Shown here one piece after another: positions 17,268 through 24,402 of a DNA stretch of 64,000 nt (its first letter is position 1; each line of letters opens with the position of its first letter). Made by a program: the position numbers and the translations under genes. This DNA is from Micromonospora andamanensis (lineage in GTDB: Bacteria; Actinomycetota; Actinomycetes; Mycobacteriales; Micromonosporaceae), in the NCBI RefSeq assembly GCF_016863495.1, contig NZ_BOOZ01000011.1, forward strand, positions 186,001-250,000. The letters run 5' to 3'. Under the pieces are notes generated by a model. The model saw nothing but the letters and a program-made list of their open reading frames with translations. It did no database searches and was not told the DNA's origin.

Positions 17268-17307
17268 GCCCGCCGACCGGGCGGCGCGGCTGCCCGGGTC
17301 GGCGGGC
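17268..17307 (+). terminator. Long hairpin after the NuoF-like gene
   Basis: GCCCGCCGACC (17268-17278) pairs with 17297-17307, and an inner GGGC/GCCC pair (17279-17282 with 17292-17295) extends the stem. It begins at the first base after the stop codon and ends 22 bp before the TlpA gene, so it may end or attenuate transcription between the redox genes. Confidence 0.6.
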
Positions 17308-17329
17308 GAGCGAACCGAAGGAGACGCGG

Positions 17330-17908
17330 ATGGGGTCGGTTTCGATCACGGGACGGTCCACCGGGACGGTCACCGCCGCCCTGCTCGCCGCAGTGCTGGC
17401 GACCGCCGGGTGCGGCACCGGACCGAACGCCGAGGCGGCCCCGCAGGCCGGCGGCCCGTCGTCCGCCGCGTCCCCGTCGGCCGGGCCGGCCAGCGCGGTA
17501 CCGGTGCCGGACACCCTGCGGTTCACCGGCACCACTCTTGACGGTGCCGCCTTCGACGCCGCCACCCTGGCCGGCCGGCCGGTGGTGCTCTGGTTCTGGG
17601 CCCCCTGGTGCGCCACCTGCGCCAGTCAGGCCTGGACGATCGCCGAGATCGAGCCAGGTTTCCGGGAGAAGGTGCCGATCATCGGTGTCGCGGGGCTGGG
17701 CGAACGCAAGGCGATGACCGACTTCGTCACCGAGTTCGAACTGGGCCCGATGCCGCAGATCGAGGACCGTGCGGGGGCGATCTGGCGGCGTTTCGAGGTG
17801 GTCGAGCAGAGCACCTTCGTGATCATCGACCGGGACGGCCGGGTGATCCATCAGGGTTGGCTGGACGGCGAGGACCTCACCCGCCGGGTCACCGCACTGG
17901 CGGCCTGA
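17330..17908 (+). CDS. TlpA-type thioredoxin-like lipoprotein
   Basis: Membrane-anchored extracytoplasmic thiol protein of 192 residues. The signal peptide ends in the lipobox TAGC (lipidated Cys near residue 27), followed by a flexible Ala/Pro/Ser linker. The thioredoxin fold carries WAPWCATC (active CxxC near residues 93-96), as in TlpA/ResA proteins that reduce cytochrome c apoproteins or keep secreted thiols reduced. AAGGAG lies seven bases before the ATG. It overlaps ccdA (TGATG), its expected electron donor, and follows the redox pair upstream. Confidence 0.9.
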   Translation: MGSVSITGRSTGTVTAALLAAVLATAGCGTGPNAEAAPQAGGPSSAASPSAGPASAVPVPDTLRFTGTTLDGAAFDAATLAGRPVVLWFWAPWCATCASQAWTIAEIEPGFREKVPIIGVAGLGERKAMTDFVTEFELGPMPQIEDRAGAIWRRFEVVEQSTFVIIDRDGRVIHQGWLDGEDLTRRVTALAA

Positions 17909-18861
17909 TGGAAGCGCCGCTGCTGCTCGCCCTGACGGCGGGCATGCTCGGCGCGGTCAACCCGTGTGGCTTCGCGATGCTGCCGGCGTACCTGTCGCTG
18001 CTGGTCGCCGGCACCACCGACACGCGCGGCGCGGTCGGTCGGGCGTTGACCGCCGCGGGCGCGCTCACCCTCGGGTACGTCCTGGTGTTCGGTGCGTTCG
18101 GGCTGGCGCTGGCCCCGATCGCCGGCTGGCTGCGTCCCCGGCTGCCCTGGTTCACCGTGGGGCTGGGCCTGCTGCTGGTGCTGCTCGGCTGCTGGCTGCT
18201 CGCCGGCCGTCGACTGCCGACGCTGCGCCCGCTGGCCCGGGCGCCCCGGTTGACCCGCTCGCTGCCGTCGATGGTGCTGTTCGGCATGGCCTCCGCGACG
18301 GCCTCGCTGGGCTGCGCCATTGCGCCGTTCCTGGCGACCGTGGTGACAAGCCTCCAGGCCGGCTCGACGGGACGAGGGCTGGCGCTGTTCGGCGCGTACG
18401 CCCTCGGGATGGGGCTGGTGGTCGCGGTGGCCGCGCTCGGCGTGGCGCTGTTGCGCGGCGAGGTGGTGGCCAGGCTGCGCGGCGCCGGCGCCTGGGCGCC
18501 CCGGCTCAGCGGCCTGGTGCTGCTGCTCGCCGGCGGCTACGTCGCCTGGTACGGCTGGTACGAGGCGCGGCTGGCCGCCGGCAACCGCGACGCCCTGACC
18601 GACCCCCTCGTCACCACCGCCGCCTCAGCCCAACGCTGGCTGGCCGACGCCGTGACCACCGCCGGCCCCACCACCCTGGCCATCGCCCTGACCGCCCTGA
18701 CAACCCTGACCCTCGTGACCACCCGCCGCCGCCCCCACTCCGTCGATCTTGCACTTCCTGCCCCGACAAACGATGCCGAAGGGGACAGTTCGGCGACCAG
18801 AACTGCAAGATCGGCGCACGGGGCGGGTGGGGCCGGTGGGGCGGGTGGGGGAGTTGGTTAG
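17908..18861 (+). CDS. ccdA: CcdA/DsbD-type membrane thiol transporter
   Basis: Integral membrane protein of 317 residues that carries reducing equivalents from cytosolic thioredoxin to extracytoplasmic partners such as the TlpA lipoprotein encoded just before it. Six to seven hydrophobic helices are visible; the paired redox Cys residues are in AVNPCGFAM (Cys20) and ATASLGCAIAPF. The family core ends near residue 240. An extra hydrophobic stretch (TLAIALTALTTLTLVTT) and then about 40 low-complexity residues ending GGAGGAGGGVG follow; the tail is encoded by inverted-repeat copy D, so the repeat has apparently become part of the frame. The stop overlaps the opposing serS stop by 4 bp. Confidence 0.88.
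   Translation: MEAPLLLALTAGMLGAVNPCGFAMLPAYLSLLVAGTTDTRGAVGRALTAAGALTLGYVLVFGAFGLALAPIAGWLRPRLPWFTVGLGLLLVLLGCWLLAGRRLPTLRPLARAPRLTRSLPSMVLFGMASATASLGCAIAPFLATVVTSLQAGSTGRGLALFGAYALGMGLVVAVAALGVALLRGEVVARLRGAGAWAPRLSGLVLLLAGGYVAWYGWYEARLAAGNRDALTDPLVTTAASAQRWLADAVTTAGPTTLAIALTALTTLTLVTTRRRPHSVDLALPAPTNDAEGDSSATRTARSAHGAGGAGGAGGGVG
18744..18813. repeat. Dispersed intergenic-type inverted repeat, copy D (divergent member)
   Basis: CGATCTTGCA (18744-18753) pairs with TGCAAGATCG (18804-18813), and the match extends imperfectly inwards. The layout and the word GATC-TTGNA resemble copies A-C. This copy lies inside the 3' end of ccdA next to the convergent serS gene, rather than in non-coding DNA. 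Confidence 0.55.
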
Positions 18862-20138
18862 CGGGGGGTTAGGCGGTCGGTGGACAGGCGGTCGCGGAGG
18901 ACTTCGGGGACCAGGACCGAGCCGTCGGGCTGCTGGAACTGCTCCAGGATGGCCGGGAGGAGGCGGCTGGTCGCGAGGGCCGAGCCGTTGAGGGTGTGTA
19001 CGAAGCGGGTCTGCTTGCCGCCCGGCTCGCGGTAGCGGATCGCCGCCCGGCGGGCCTGGTAGTCACCGCCCCAGGAGACCGACGAGACCTCCTTGTACTT
19101 GCCGGTGCTGGGCATCCACACCTCGATGTCGAGGGTCTTGCGCATCGACGCGCTGGAGTCCCCGGCGGCGAGCAGGCTGCGCTGGTAGTGCAGGCCCAGC
19201 CCTTCGACCAGGCTCTCCGCGTGGGTGACCATCTGCTCCAGCGCGGCGTCGGCCTGCTCGGGCAGGGTGAACTGGAAGATCTCCACCTTGTTGAACTGGT
19301 GGCCCCGGACGGTGCCGCGCTCGTCGGAGTGCGAGCCGGCCGCCTCCCGCCGGTAGCACGGGGTGTACGCGAACACCTTCAGCGGCAGCTTCGCGGTCTC
19401 CATGATCTCGTCCTGGTACGCCCCGAGGATCGCCGTCTCCGCCGTGGGCAGCAGGAACTGGCCGCGCGGCGCGGACTGCCTGTCCAGGTGGTAGACGTCG
19501 TCGTAGAACTTGGGGAACTGGCCGGCGGCGAAACCGGCGCTGTCCAGCAGCAGGTGCGGCGGGAGAAGGAACTCGTACCCGGCCTCGATGTTCCGCTCGA
19601 TCAACCAGTTGACAAGCGCCCACTCCAGCCGGGCACCCAGGCCGGTGTACATCCAGAAGCCGGAGCCGCCGAGCTTGACGCCGCGCTCGTGGTCGACAAG
19701 ACCCAGCATCCGGCTCAGCTCGACGTGGTCGCGGACCTTCTCGATGGCCGGTGGCGCGCCGAAGGTCTTCACCACCCGGTTGGCCTCCTTGCCGCCGGAC
19801 ACGACGTCCTCGGCGGGCAGGTTGGGCAGCTCGCTCATCGTGGTACGCAGCCGCGACTGCACCTCGTCGAGCTCGGCCTCCAACTCGGCGATCTGCTTAC
19901 GGCCGTCGTCGGAGGTGGCCTCCGGCTCGACACCGGCCCGCTTCGCCTGTGCGTACGCCCGGGCCTCGGCCTTGCGCCGCTGGCGTTCCCCGTCGATCTC
20001 ACTGATCAGCCGGCGACGCTCCCGGTCGAGCTGCTGGATCGCGTCCAGCGCCCGGTCGACCTCGGCGGCGTCCAGCCGCTTCGCCAGCGCGGTCGCCACC
20101 GCGTCGCGATCCTTCCGGATCAACTCCATGTCGAGCAT
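18858..20138 (-). CDS. serS: Seryl-tRNA synthetase, atypical form
   Basis: Class II synthetase of 426 residues that charges tRNA-Ser. The N-terminal coiled-coil arm spans about residues 25-105; the catalytic core has motif 2 TPCYRREAAGSHSDERGTVRGHQFNKVE and motif 3 HTLNGSALATSRLLPAILEQFQ. Oddities: the usual SSCSN segment before QARR reads SSVSWGGDYQARR, and the N-terminus (MLDMELIRKDRDAV) is unlike the MIDLRLLREDP type I associate with actinomycete housekeeping SerRS. A transferred or second, possibly drug-tolerant copy is therefore possible. ATG 20138 has CGGAG four bases before it; the 3' end overlaps ccdA by 4 bp. Confidence 0.85.
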   Translation of the reverse strand: MLDMELIRKDRDAVATALAKRLDAAEVDRALDAIQQLDRERRRLISEIDGERQRRKAEARAYAQAKRAGVEPEATSDDGRKQIAELEAELDEVQSRLRTTMSELPNLPAEDVVSGGKEANRVVKTFGAPPAIEKVRDHVELSRMLGLVDHERGVKLGGSGFWMYTGLGARLEWALVNWLIERNIEAGYEFLLPPHLLLDSAGFAAGQFPKFYDDVYHLDRQSAPRGQFLLPTAETAILGAYQDEIMETAKLPLKVFAYTPCYRREAAGSHSDERGTVRGHQFNKVEIFQFTLPEQADAALEQMVTHAESLVEGLGLHYQRSLLAAGDSSASMRKTLDIEVWMPSTGKYKEVSSVSWGGDYQARRAAIRYREPGGKQTRFVHTLNGSALATSRLLPAILEQFQQPDGSVLVPEVLRDRLSTDRLTPR

Positions 20139-20241
20139 GCTGCTCCGTACGCCTCCGTCCGGGCTCGGGTGGACCTCCAGATGCTACCGTCGCGCCCGAA
20201 TCGCCCCGCCTCCCGCACCCGACCCACCCCGGATGCCGCGG

Positions 20242-21333
20242 TCAGAGGCGGATCGGCATCAGGATGGAGAAGGCGGCCGGGTCGTCAGGCCGGCGGATCG
20301 CCAGCGGGGTGACCGGGCCGTCCAGTTCGAGCACCAGGCGCGGGCCACCCGCCGCGGCCAGGGCGTCGAGCAGGTACCCGCCGTTGACGCCGACCCGCAG
20401 CTCGCCGTCGGCCCGGCCGGCCCGGTCGTCGGCAAGCTCGTCCGGGCCGAGCAGGCGTAACGCGTCCCGGCCAGCCAACCCGAGCACTGTCACCGGCAGT
20501 GGGCCGCCCGCATGTTCCCGGGTCAGCGTCGGCGTACCCGAGCGCAACGCGGCGGTCAGCCACGGCGCGTCGACAGGCACCCGGTGGGCCGGCCCGCCTG
20601 TCGCTCCGGGCAGCAGGGCGTGATAGTCGGGGAAGTCGTACGCCAGGGTCGTCATCCGCAACCGGTGCCCGCTGACGTCGGCGACGACCTGCCGGCCGAC
20701 AACTGTCAACCGCACCTCGCCGGTCCCCGCGCCGTCGGACAGCCGGCGCAGCCGGTCCACCGCGGCCACCGGCAGCAGCGCCCGCACCGCCGGGCCGCGG
20801 ACCGTCGCGCCGGCCGCCGCCACCGCCAGGCGGTGCCTGTCGGTCGCCACCAGCCGGACGCCGTCCTCGGTCACCTCGAACAGTACGGCGGCCAGCCCCG
20901 GCAGCGCCGGATCGGTGCCGACGGCGAACCGGACGGCTCCCACGGCGGCGGACAGCTCGCCGCCGGTCAGCACGAGCCGGGTGGCCGACGGGGGTCGGTC
21001 GTCGTCGAGCAGGCAACGGATCAGGGCGGCCTCGCGCCGCGCCTCGGCCAACCCGTCGGCCAACCGCGCAAGGTGCGCGTCGAGCAGCCGGTGCACCACT
21101 GGGGGCTCGGCGCGTACCGCCAGGGCGATCTCGGCCACCGGCAGGCCGACCCGGCGCAGTCCGGCCACCAACCGGGCCGGTGCCACCTGGTCGTCGGCGT
21201 ACCAGCGGTATCCGGTGGCCGGGTCGACCCGGGCCGGGACCAGCACCCCGGCGGCGTCGTAGAACCGCAGCGCGCTCACCGTCAACCCACTGGCCCGGGC
21301 CAGCTCACCGATGCTGCGCAGGTCGCCATCCAC
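20242..21333 (-). CDS. MerR-family regulator fused to DNA polymerase III beta-clamp domains
   Basis: A 363-residue fusion. Residues 5-75 are a MerR winged helix (SIGELARASGLTVSALRFYDAAGVLVPARVD..GYRWY), followed by a dimerisation helix (about 78-108). Residues 112-363 resemble sliding-clamp domains II and III: VATDRHRLAV, FPDYHALLP, VNGGYLLDAL and the terminal LMPIRL line up with the same landmarks in DnaN. Clamp domain I is missing, so the MerR part takes its place. No ligand Cys cluster of metal-sensing MerR proteins is seen. It could sense replication or DNA-repair proteins through clamp-type contacts. A single-gene unit between serS and a reductase-like gene. Confidence 0.85.
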   Translation of the reverse strand: MDGDLRSIGELARASGLTVSALRFYDAAGVLVPARVDPATGYRWYADDQVAPARLVAGLRRVGLPVAEIALAVRAEPPVVHRLLDAHLARLADGLAEARREAALIRCLLDDDRPPSATRLVLTGGELSAAVGAVRFAVGTDPALPGLAAVLFEVTEDGVRLVATDRHRLAVAAAGATVRGPAVRALLPVAAVDRLRRLSDGAGTGEVRLTVVGRQVVADVSGHRLRMTTLAYDFPDYHALLPGATGGPAHRVPVDAPWLTAALRSGTPTLTREHAGGPLPVTVLGLAGRDALRLLGPDELADDRAGRADGELRVGVNGGYLLDALAAAGGPRLVLELDGPVTPLAIRRPDDPAAFSILMPIRL

Positions 21334-21366
21334 GGCCCGATCCTGCCCCCTCGACCTGGTCGAGGG

Positions 21367-22554
21367 TCAAGTCACCGGCTGCTCGTCGAGCACCCGGAAG
21401 GTGATGCCGGCGGCGGTGAGCCGGTGCAGCAGCGCGTCGCCCATCGCGGTGACCGGCGTGACCTGACCGGCGGTGGCCGGCAGCTCGTCGCAGGCCAGGC
21501 AGAGCGCCGACTCGGCGAGCATCTTCGCGGTCTCGTCGTAGCCGGGGTCGCCGCCGGCCACCTCGGTCACCACGCGTCGCCCGCCGCCGACGCCGACGAA
21601 ACGCACTGTGAACCACGATTTCGCCCGCTGCTCGGCGCTTGGTCCCTGCCCGGAGGTGAGCCGCCCGAGCAGCCACCGCCGGGTCGGCGGCAGCTTCACC
21701 AGCCCGACCACGGCACCGAGCCCCGCACCTGCGGCGAGCACCGTCGGCAGCCGCCGCACCGCGGCGAAGTGGCGGTAGCGGAAGTCCGGGCCGTACTCGG
21801 GGCGGGCCGCCGCCGAACGGCGGACCACCTGCGGGTCGATGGTCGGCAGCGGCACCGCCCAGACCGGCAGGTCCCGCGAGCGGGCCAGCTTGCCCGGCAC
21901 GGCCCGGACCCGCCGGTCGGCCGGGCGTGGCTCGGCCGCGCGGCGTTCGCGGGCCGCCCGCGACGCCTCACCGGTACGCGAGAAGGCGGTAAGCGCCGAG
22001 TGGTACGTGCCGGCGGAGAACCGCCCGCCCGCCCGCACGTACCCGTCCACGGCGATCGCGGTGTCGGCGGGCAGTTGCTTGACGGTGAACCAGACACCGA
22101 GGTCGTGCGGGATCGAGTCGAAGCCGCAGGCGTGCACCAGCCGGGCGCCGGTGCGCACCGCCTCGGCGTGGTGGCGCAGGTACATCCGGTCGACGAACTC
22201 CGGTTCGCCGGTGATGTCGAGGTAGTCGGTGCCGGCGGCGGCGCAGGCGGCCACCAGCGGCTCGCCGTGGTGGACGTACGGGCCGACGGTGCTGGCCACC
22301 AGCCGGGCGTCGGCGGCCACCGCGCGCAGCGAGGCCGGGTCGGTGACGTCGGCGGTGAGCAGGGGCAGCCCGGCCAGCGCCGGGTCGATCGCGGCCACCT
22401 GGTCCCGGACCGCGGCCAGCTTGTCGGGGTTGCGCCCGGCGAGGGCCCAGCGCAGCCCCGGGGGCGCGTGCCGGGCCAGGTAGCGTGCGGTGAGCCCGCC
22501 GGTGAACCCGGTCGCCCCGAACAACACCACGTCGTACGACCGTTGGGCAGCCAT
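21367..22554 (-). CDS. Saccharopine dehydrogenase NADP-binding family protein (enoyl reductase-like)
   Basis: A 395-residue oxidoreductase-like protein. It opens with a Rossmann nucleotide site (VVLFGATGFTGGLTARYLA, residues 9-27) and has STVGPYVHHGEPLVAACAAAGTDYLDITGE and HACGFDSIPHDLGV, segments typical of the family that includes mycobacterial trans-acting enoyl reductase (Rv2953) and saccharopine dehydrogenase-like proteins. The C-terminal region has hydrophobic stretches near residue 280. No lysine-pathway gene is nearby, so a role in lipid modification is more likely than lysine metabolism, but this is inference. It is 33 bp upstream (in gene direction) of the MerR-clamp gene. Confidence 0.8.
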   Translation of the reverse strand: MAAQRSYDVVLFGATGFTGGLTARYLARHAPPGLRWALAGRNPDKLAAVRDQVAAIDPALAGLPLLTADVTDPASLRAVAADARLVASTVGPYVHHGEPLVAACAAAGTDYLDITGEPEFVDRMYLRHHAEAVRTGARLVHACGFDSIPHDLGVWFTVKQLPADTAIAVDGYVRAGGRFSAGTYHSALTAFSRTGEASRAARERRAAEPRPADRRVRAVPGKLARSRDLPVWAVPLPTIDPQVVRRSAAARPEYGPDFRYRHFAAVRRLPTVLAAGAGLGAVVGLVKLPPTRRWLLGRLTSGQGPSAEQRAKSWFTVRFVGVGGGRRVVTEVAGGDPGYDETAKMLAESALCLACDELPATAGQVTPVTAMGDALLHRLTAAGITFRVLDEQPVT

Positions 22555-22596
22555 CCCGCGATCATGCCACCGTCGTCGCCGATCCGCCCGCCGCCG

Positions 22597-23751
22597 TCAG
22601 CGCGGAGTGAACACCGCGCGCAGGCACTCCTCCGGCCGGTCCCGGAACAGGGCGTACCCCTCGACGGCCCGGTCCAGGGGGAAGTGGTGCGTGGCCAGAT
22701 GCTCGGTACGCAGCTCGTCACGGGCCATCCGGTCCAGCAGCATGGGGATGTGCCGCTGGCCGTGCTGGCGTCCCCCGCGCACGGTCAGCCCCTTGTGCAC
22801 GACGGCCCCGGTCGGGAAGGCGTTGACGTGCCGGGTGCCGCCGTTGAGGACGAAGACGTTGCCACCTTTGCGGCAGGCGTACACCGCCTCCCGGACCGCC
22901 TCCGGCACCGGCGCGCGGCCGGTGAACCGGTCGGCGAGGGACAGGTGTTCGCCGGCCGGCCCGCCGACCGCCTCGACGCAGACGTCAGGTCCCCGCCCCC
23001 CGCTGAACTCCCGCAACTGTGCCGCCACATCGGTGTCCCGCCGGTCGATGGTCTCCACGCCGACGTGCTGCCGGGCCATCAGCAGCCGCGCGGGGTGCCG
23101 GTCGACGACGACCACCCGCTCGGCGCCCAGCAGCCAGGCCGCCCGGGCGGCCAGCTGACCCACCGCACCCGCCCCCCACACCGCCACCACGTCACCGGGA
23201 CGGACCTCGCCGCCCTCGGCACCCAGCCAGCCGGCCGGGGCGGCGTCCGAGGCGAACAGGGCACGGTCGTCGGCGACGGACTCCGGCACCGGAAACGCCC
23301 CGACATCGGCGTACGGCACCCGCACGTACTCGGCGTGGCTGCCGGCGAAGCCGCCCGCCGCCCGGGGCTGGCCGAAGCAGCCCGCCACCGGGTGTCCCCA
23401 CTCCGCCTCGTTAGCGGTCGGGTCGGTGCTGCCGTTGTCGCAGCACGACGGCAGCCCTCGCCGGCAGTACCAGCAGGCGCCGCAGGCCACCGACGCGCAG
23501 ACGACCACCCGGTCGCCGACCCGGTGCCGCCGTACCCCACCACCCACCTCGACCACGTCGCCGAGGAACTCGTGGCCGAGCACGTCACCGGCGGCCAGAC
23601 CGGACGCCCGCCCGGTCAGGAGTGGCAGGTCGGCACCGCAGGTGGCGCTGCGCCGTACCCGGACGATCACGTCATGGTCGTTGCGCAGCTCCGGATCGGG
23701 GACCTGACCGACCGCCAGTTCGCCGCCGGAGGTCCAGCACAGGGCTCTCAC
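22597..23751 (-). CDS. Zinc-dependent alcohol dehydrogenase
   Basis: Medium-chain dehydrogenase of 384 residues. Catalytic zinc ligands are seen as Cys in SATCGADLP and GHEFLGDVVEVGGGV; the structural-zinc lobe is CGACWYCRRGLPSCC; the nucleotide site is VWGAGAVGQLAARAAWLLGA. Sequence around the substrate site resembles the formaldehyde/threonine dehydrogenase branch, but the aldehyde or alcohol used is not clear. Its ATG overlaps the stop of the upstream SRPBCC-like gene (ATGA at 23748-23751), giving a two-gene operon. Confidence 0.88.
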   Translation of the reverse strand: MRALCWTSGGELAVGQVPDPELRNDHDVIVRVRRSATCGADLPLLTGRASGLAAGDVLGHEFLGDVVEVGGGVRRHRVGDRVVVCASVACGACWYCRRGLPSCCDNGSTDPTANEAEWGHPVAGCFGQPRAAGGFAGSHAEYVRVPYADVGAFPVPESVADDRALFASDAAPAGWLGAEGGEVRPGDVVAVWGAGAVGQLAARAAWLLGAERVVVVDRHPARLLMARQHVGVETIDRRDTDVAAQLREFSGGRGPDVCVEAVGGPAGEHLSLADRFTGRAPVPEAVREAVYACRKGGNVFVLNGGTRHVNAFPTGAVVHKGLTVRGGRQHGQRHIPMLLDRMARDELRTEHLATHHFPLDRAVEGYALFRDRPEECLRAVFTPR

Positions 23752-24182
23752 CGGGGCGGCCTGTCGACCGGCCCGCGTTCGCCTGGCGCGCGGTCGGCCC
23801 GTAGCACCTCACCGGTCTCGGCGAGCTGCTTGACCTGCCACAACGTTCGTCGTACCAGCAGGCCAGGATCATCGCCCAGCAGGTGTGCGGAGAGCCCGGG
23901 CCAGGCGGCGTGCGGTCGTGCCCGGGCCGCCAGTTCGGTACCCCGGCCGCCCGGTGCGCGTGCCACCGTGACCTCGACGGCGCCGTCGAGGCGGCGCAGC
24001 GGTTCCGGCCAGACAGCCGAGGGCAGCACCTGCTCCGGCGGCCGGTCGACGGTGACCACCTGCCAGCGGTGCGGCGGCCCGGCCCGCCAGGCCCGTTGCC
24101 GGCTGACGGCGGTACGGGTGGCCCTGGCCGCTGCCACACCGAGCGCACCGGCCACCGCGACAACTGTCCCGACCCGTCCCAC
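23748..24182 (-). CDS. SRPBCC/cyclase-like membrane-linked protein
   Basis: A 144-residue protein with an N-terminal hydrophobic stretch (VVAVAGALGVAAA) and a compact alpha/beta region (HRWQVVTVDRPPEQV...VEVTVARAPGGRGTELAARA), then a C-terminal helix ending VKQLAETGEVL. The layout fits polyketide cyclase/START-like proteins that often precede a zinc alcohol dehydrogenase in actinomycetes. GTG 24182 is chosen because GGAGG lies five bases before it. Translationally coupled to the dehydrogenase; the function of the pair is unknown. Confidence 0.65.
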   Translation of the reverse strand: MGRVGTVVAVAGALGVAAARATRTAVSRQRAWRAGPPHRWQVVTVDRPPEQVLPSAVWPEPLRRLDGAVEVTVARAPGGRGTELAARARPHAAWPGLSAHLLGDDPGLLVRRTLWQVKQLAETGEVLRADRAPGERGPVDRPPR

Positions 24183-24301
24183 TCGTACCTCCGACCTCCG
24201 CTGCCGGCCGCGTCGTCCCGTCGCACCCCACGGCGCGGCGGGTGACCCGCTGGCGTCCTGCGGTGCGTCCGCCCAGCTCACGGCCAGTGTCGCTGCCGGG
24301 C

Positions 24302-24352
24302 GGGTGAACCCGGGTCCCCCGGAAGGGGTGAACCGTCGCGGGTCGGGTAACC
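24302..24352. promoter_or_regulatory. GGGTGAACC direct repeats in divergent promoter region
   Basis: GGGTGAACC occurs at 24302-24310 and 24326-24334, with a shortened GGGTAACC at 24345-24352, all in the same orientation. They lie in the 220-bp gap between the divergent SRPBCC operon and the LuxR regulator, 50-100 bp before the LuxR start, and could be operator half-sites for either. Confidence 0.35.
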
Positions 24353-24402
24353 GCCCGCCGCAGGACCGGGGGAGGAAGCACGCGTCCGTGGGGGTGGGCG
24401 GG

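Noticed and set aside
20512-24402. Possible giant N-terminal extension of the LuxR regulator
   Set aside because: The open frame continues upstream, but it runs antisense to four real genes and lacks domain content; the P-loop region begins about 50 residues after ATG 24403.
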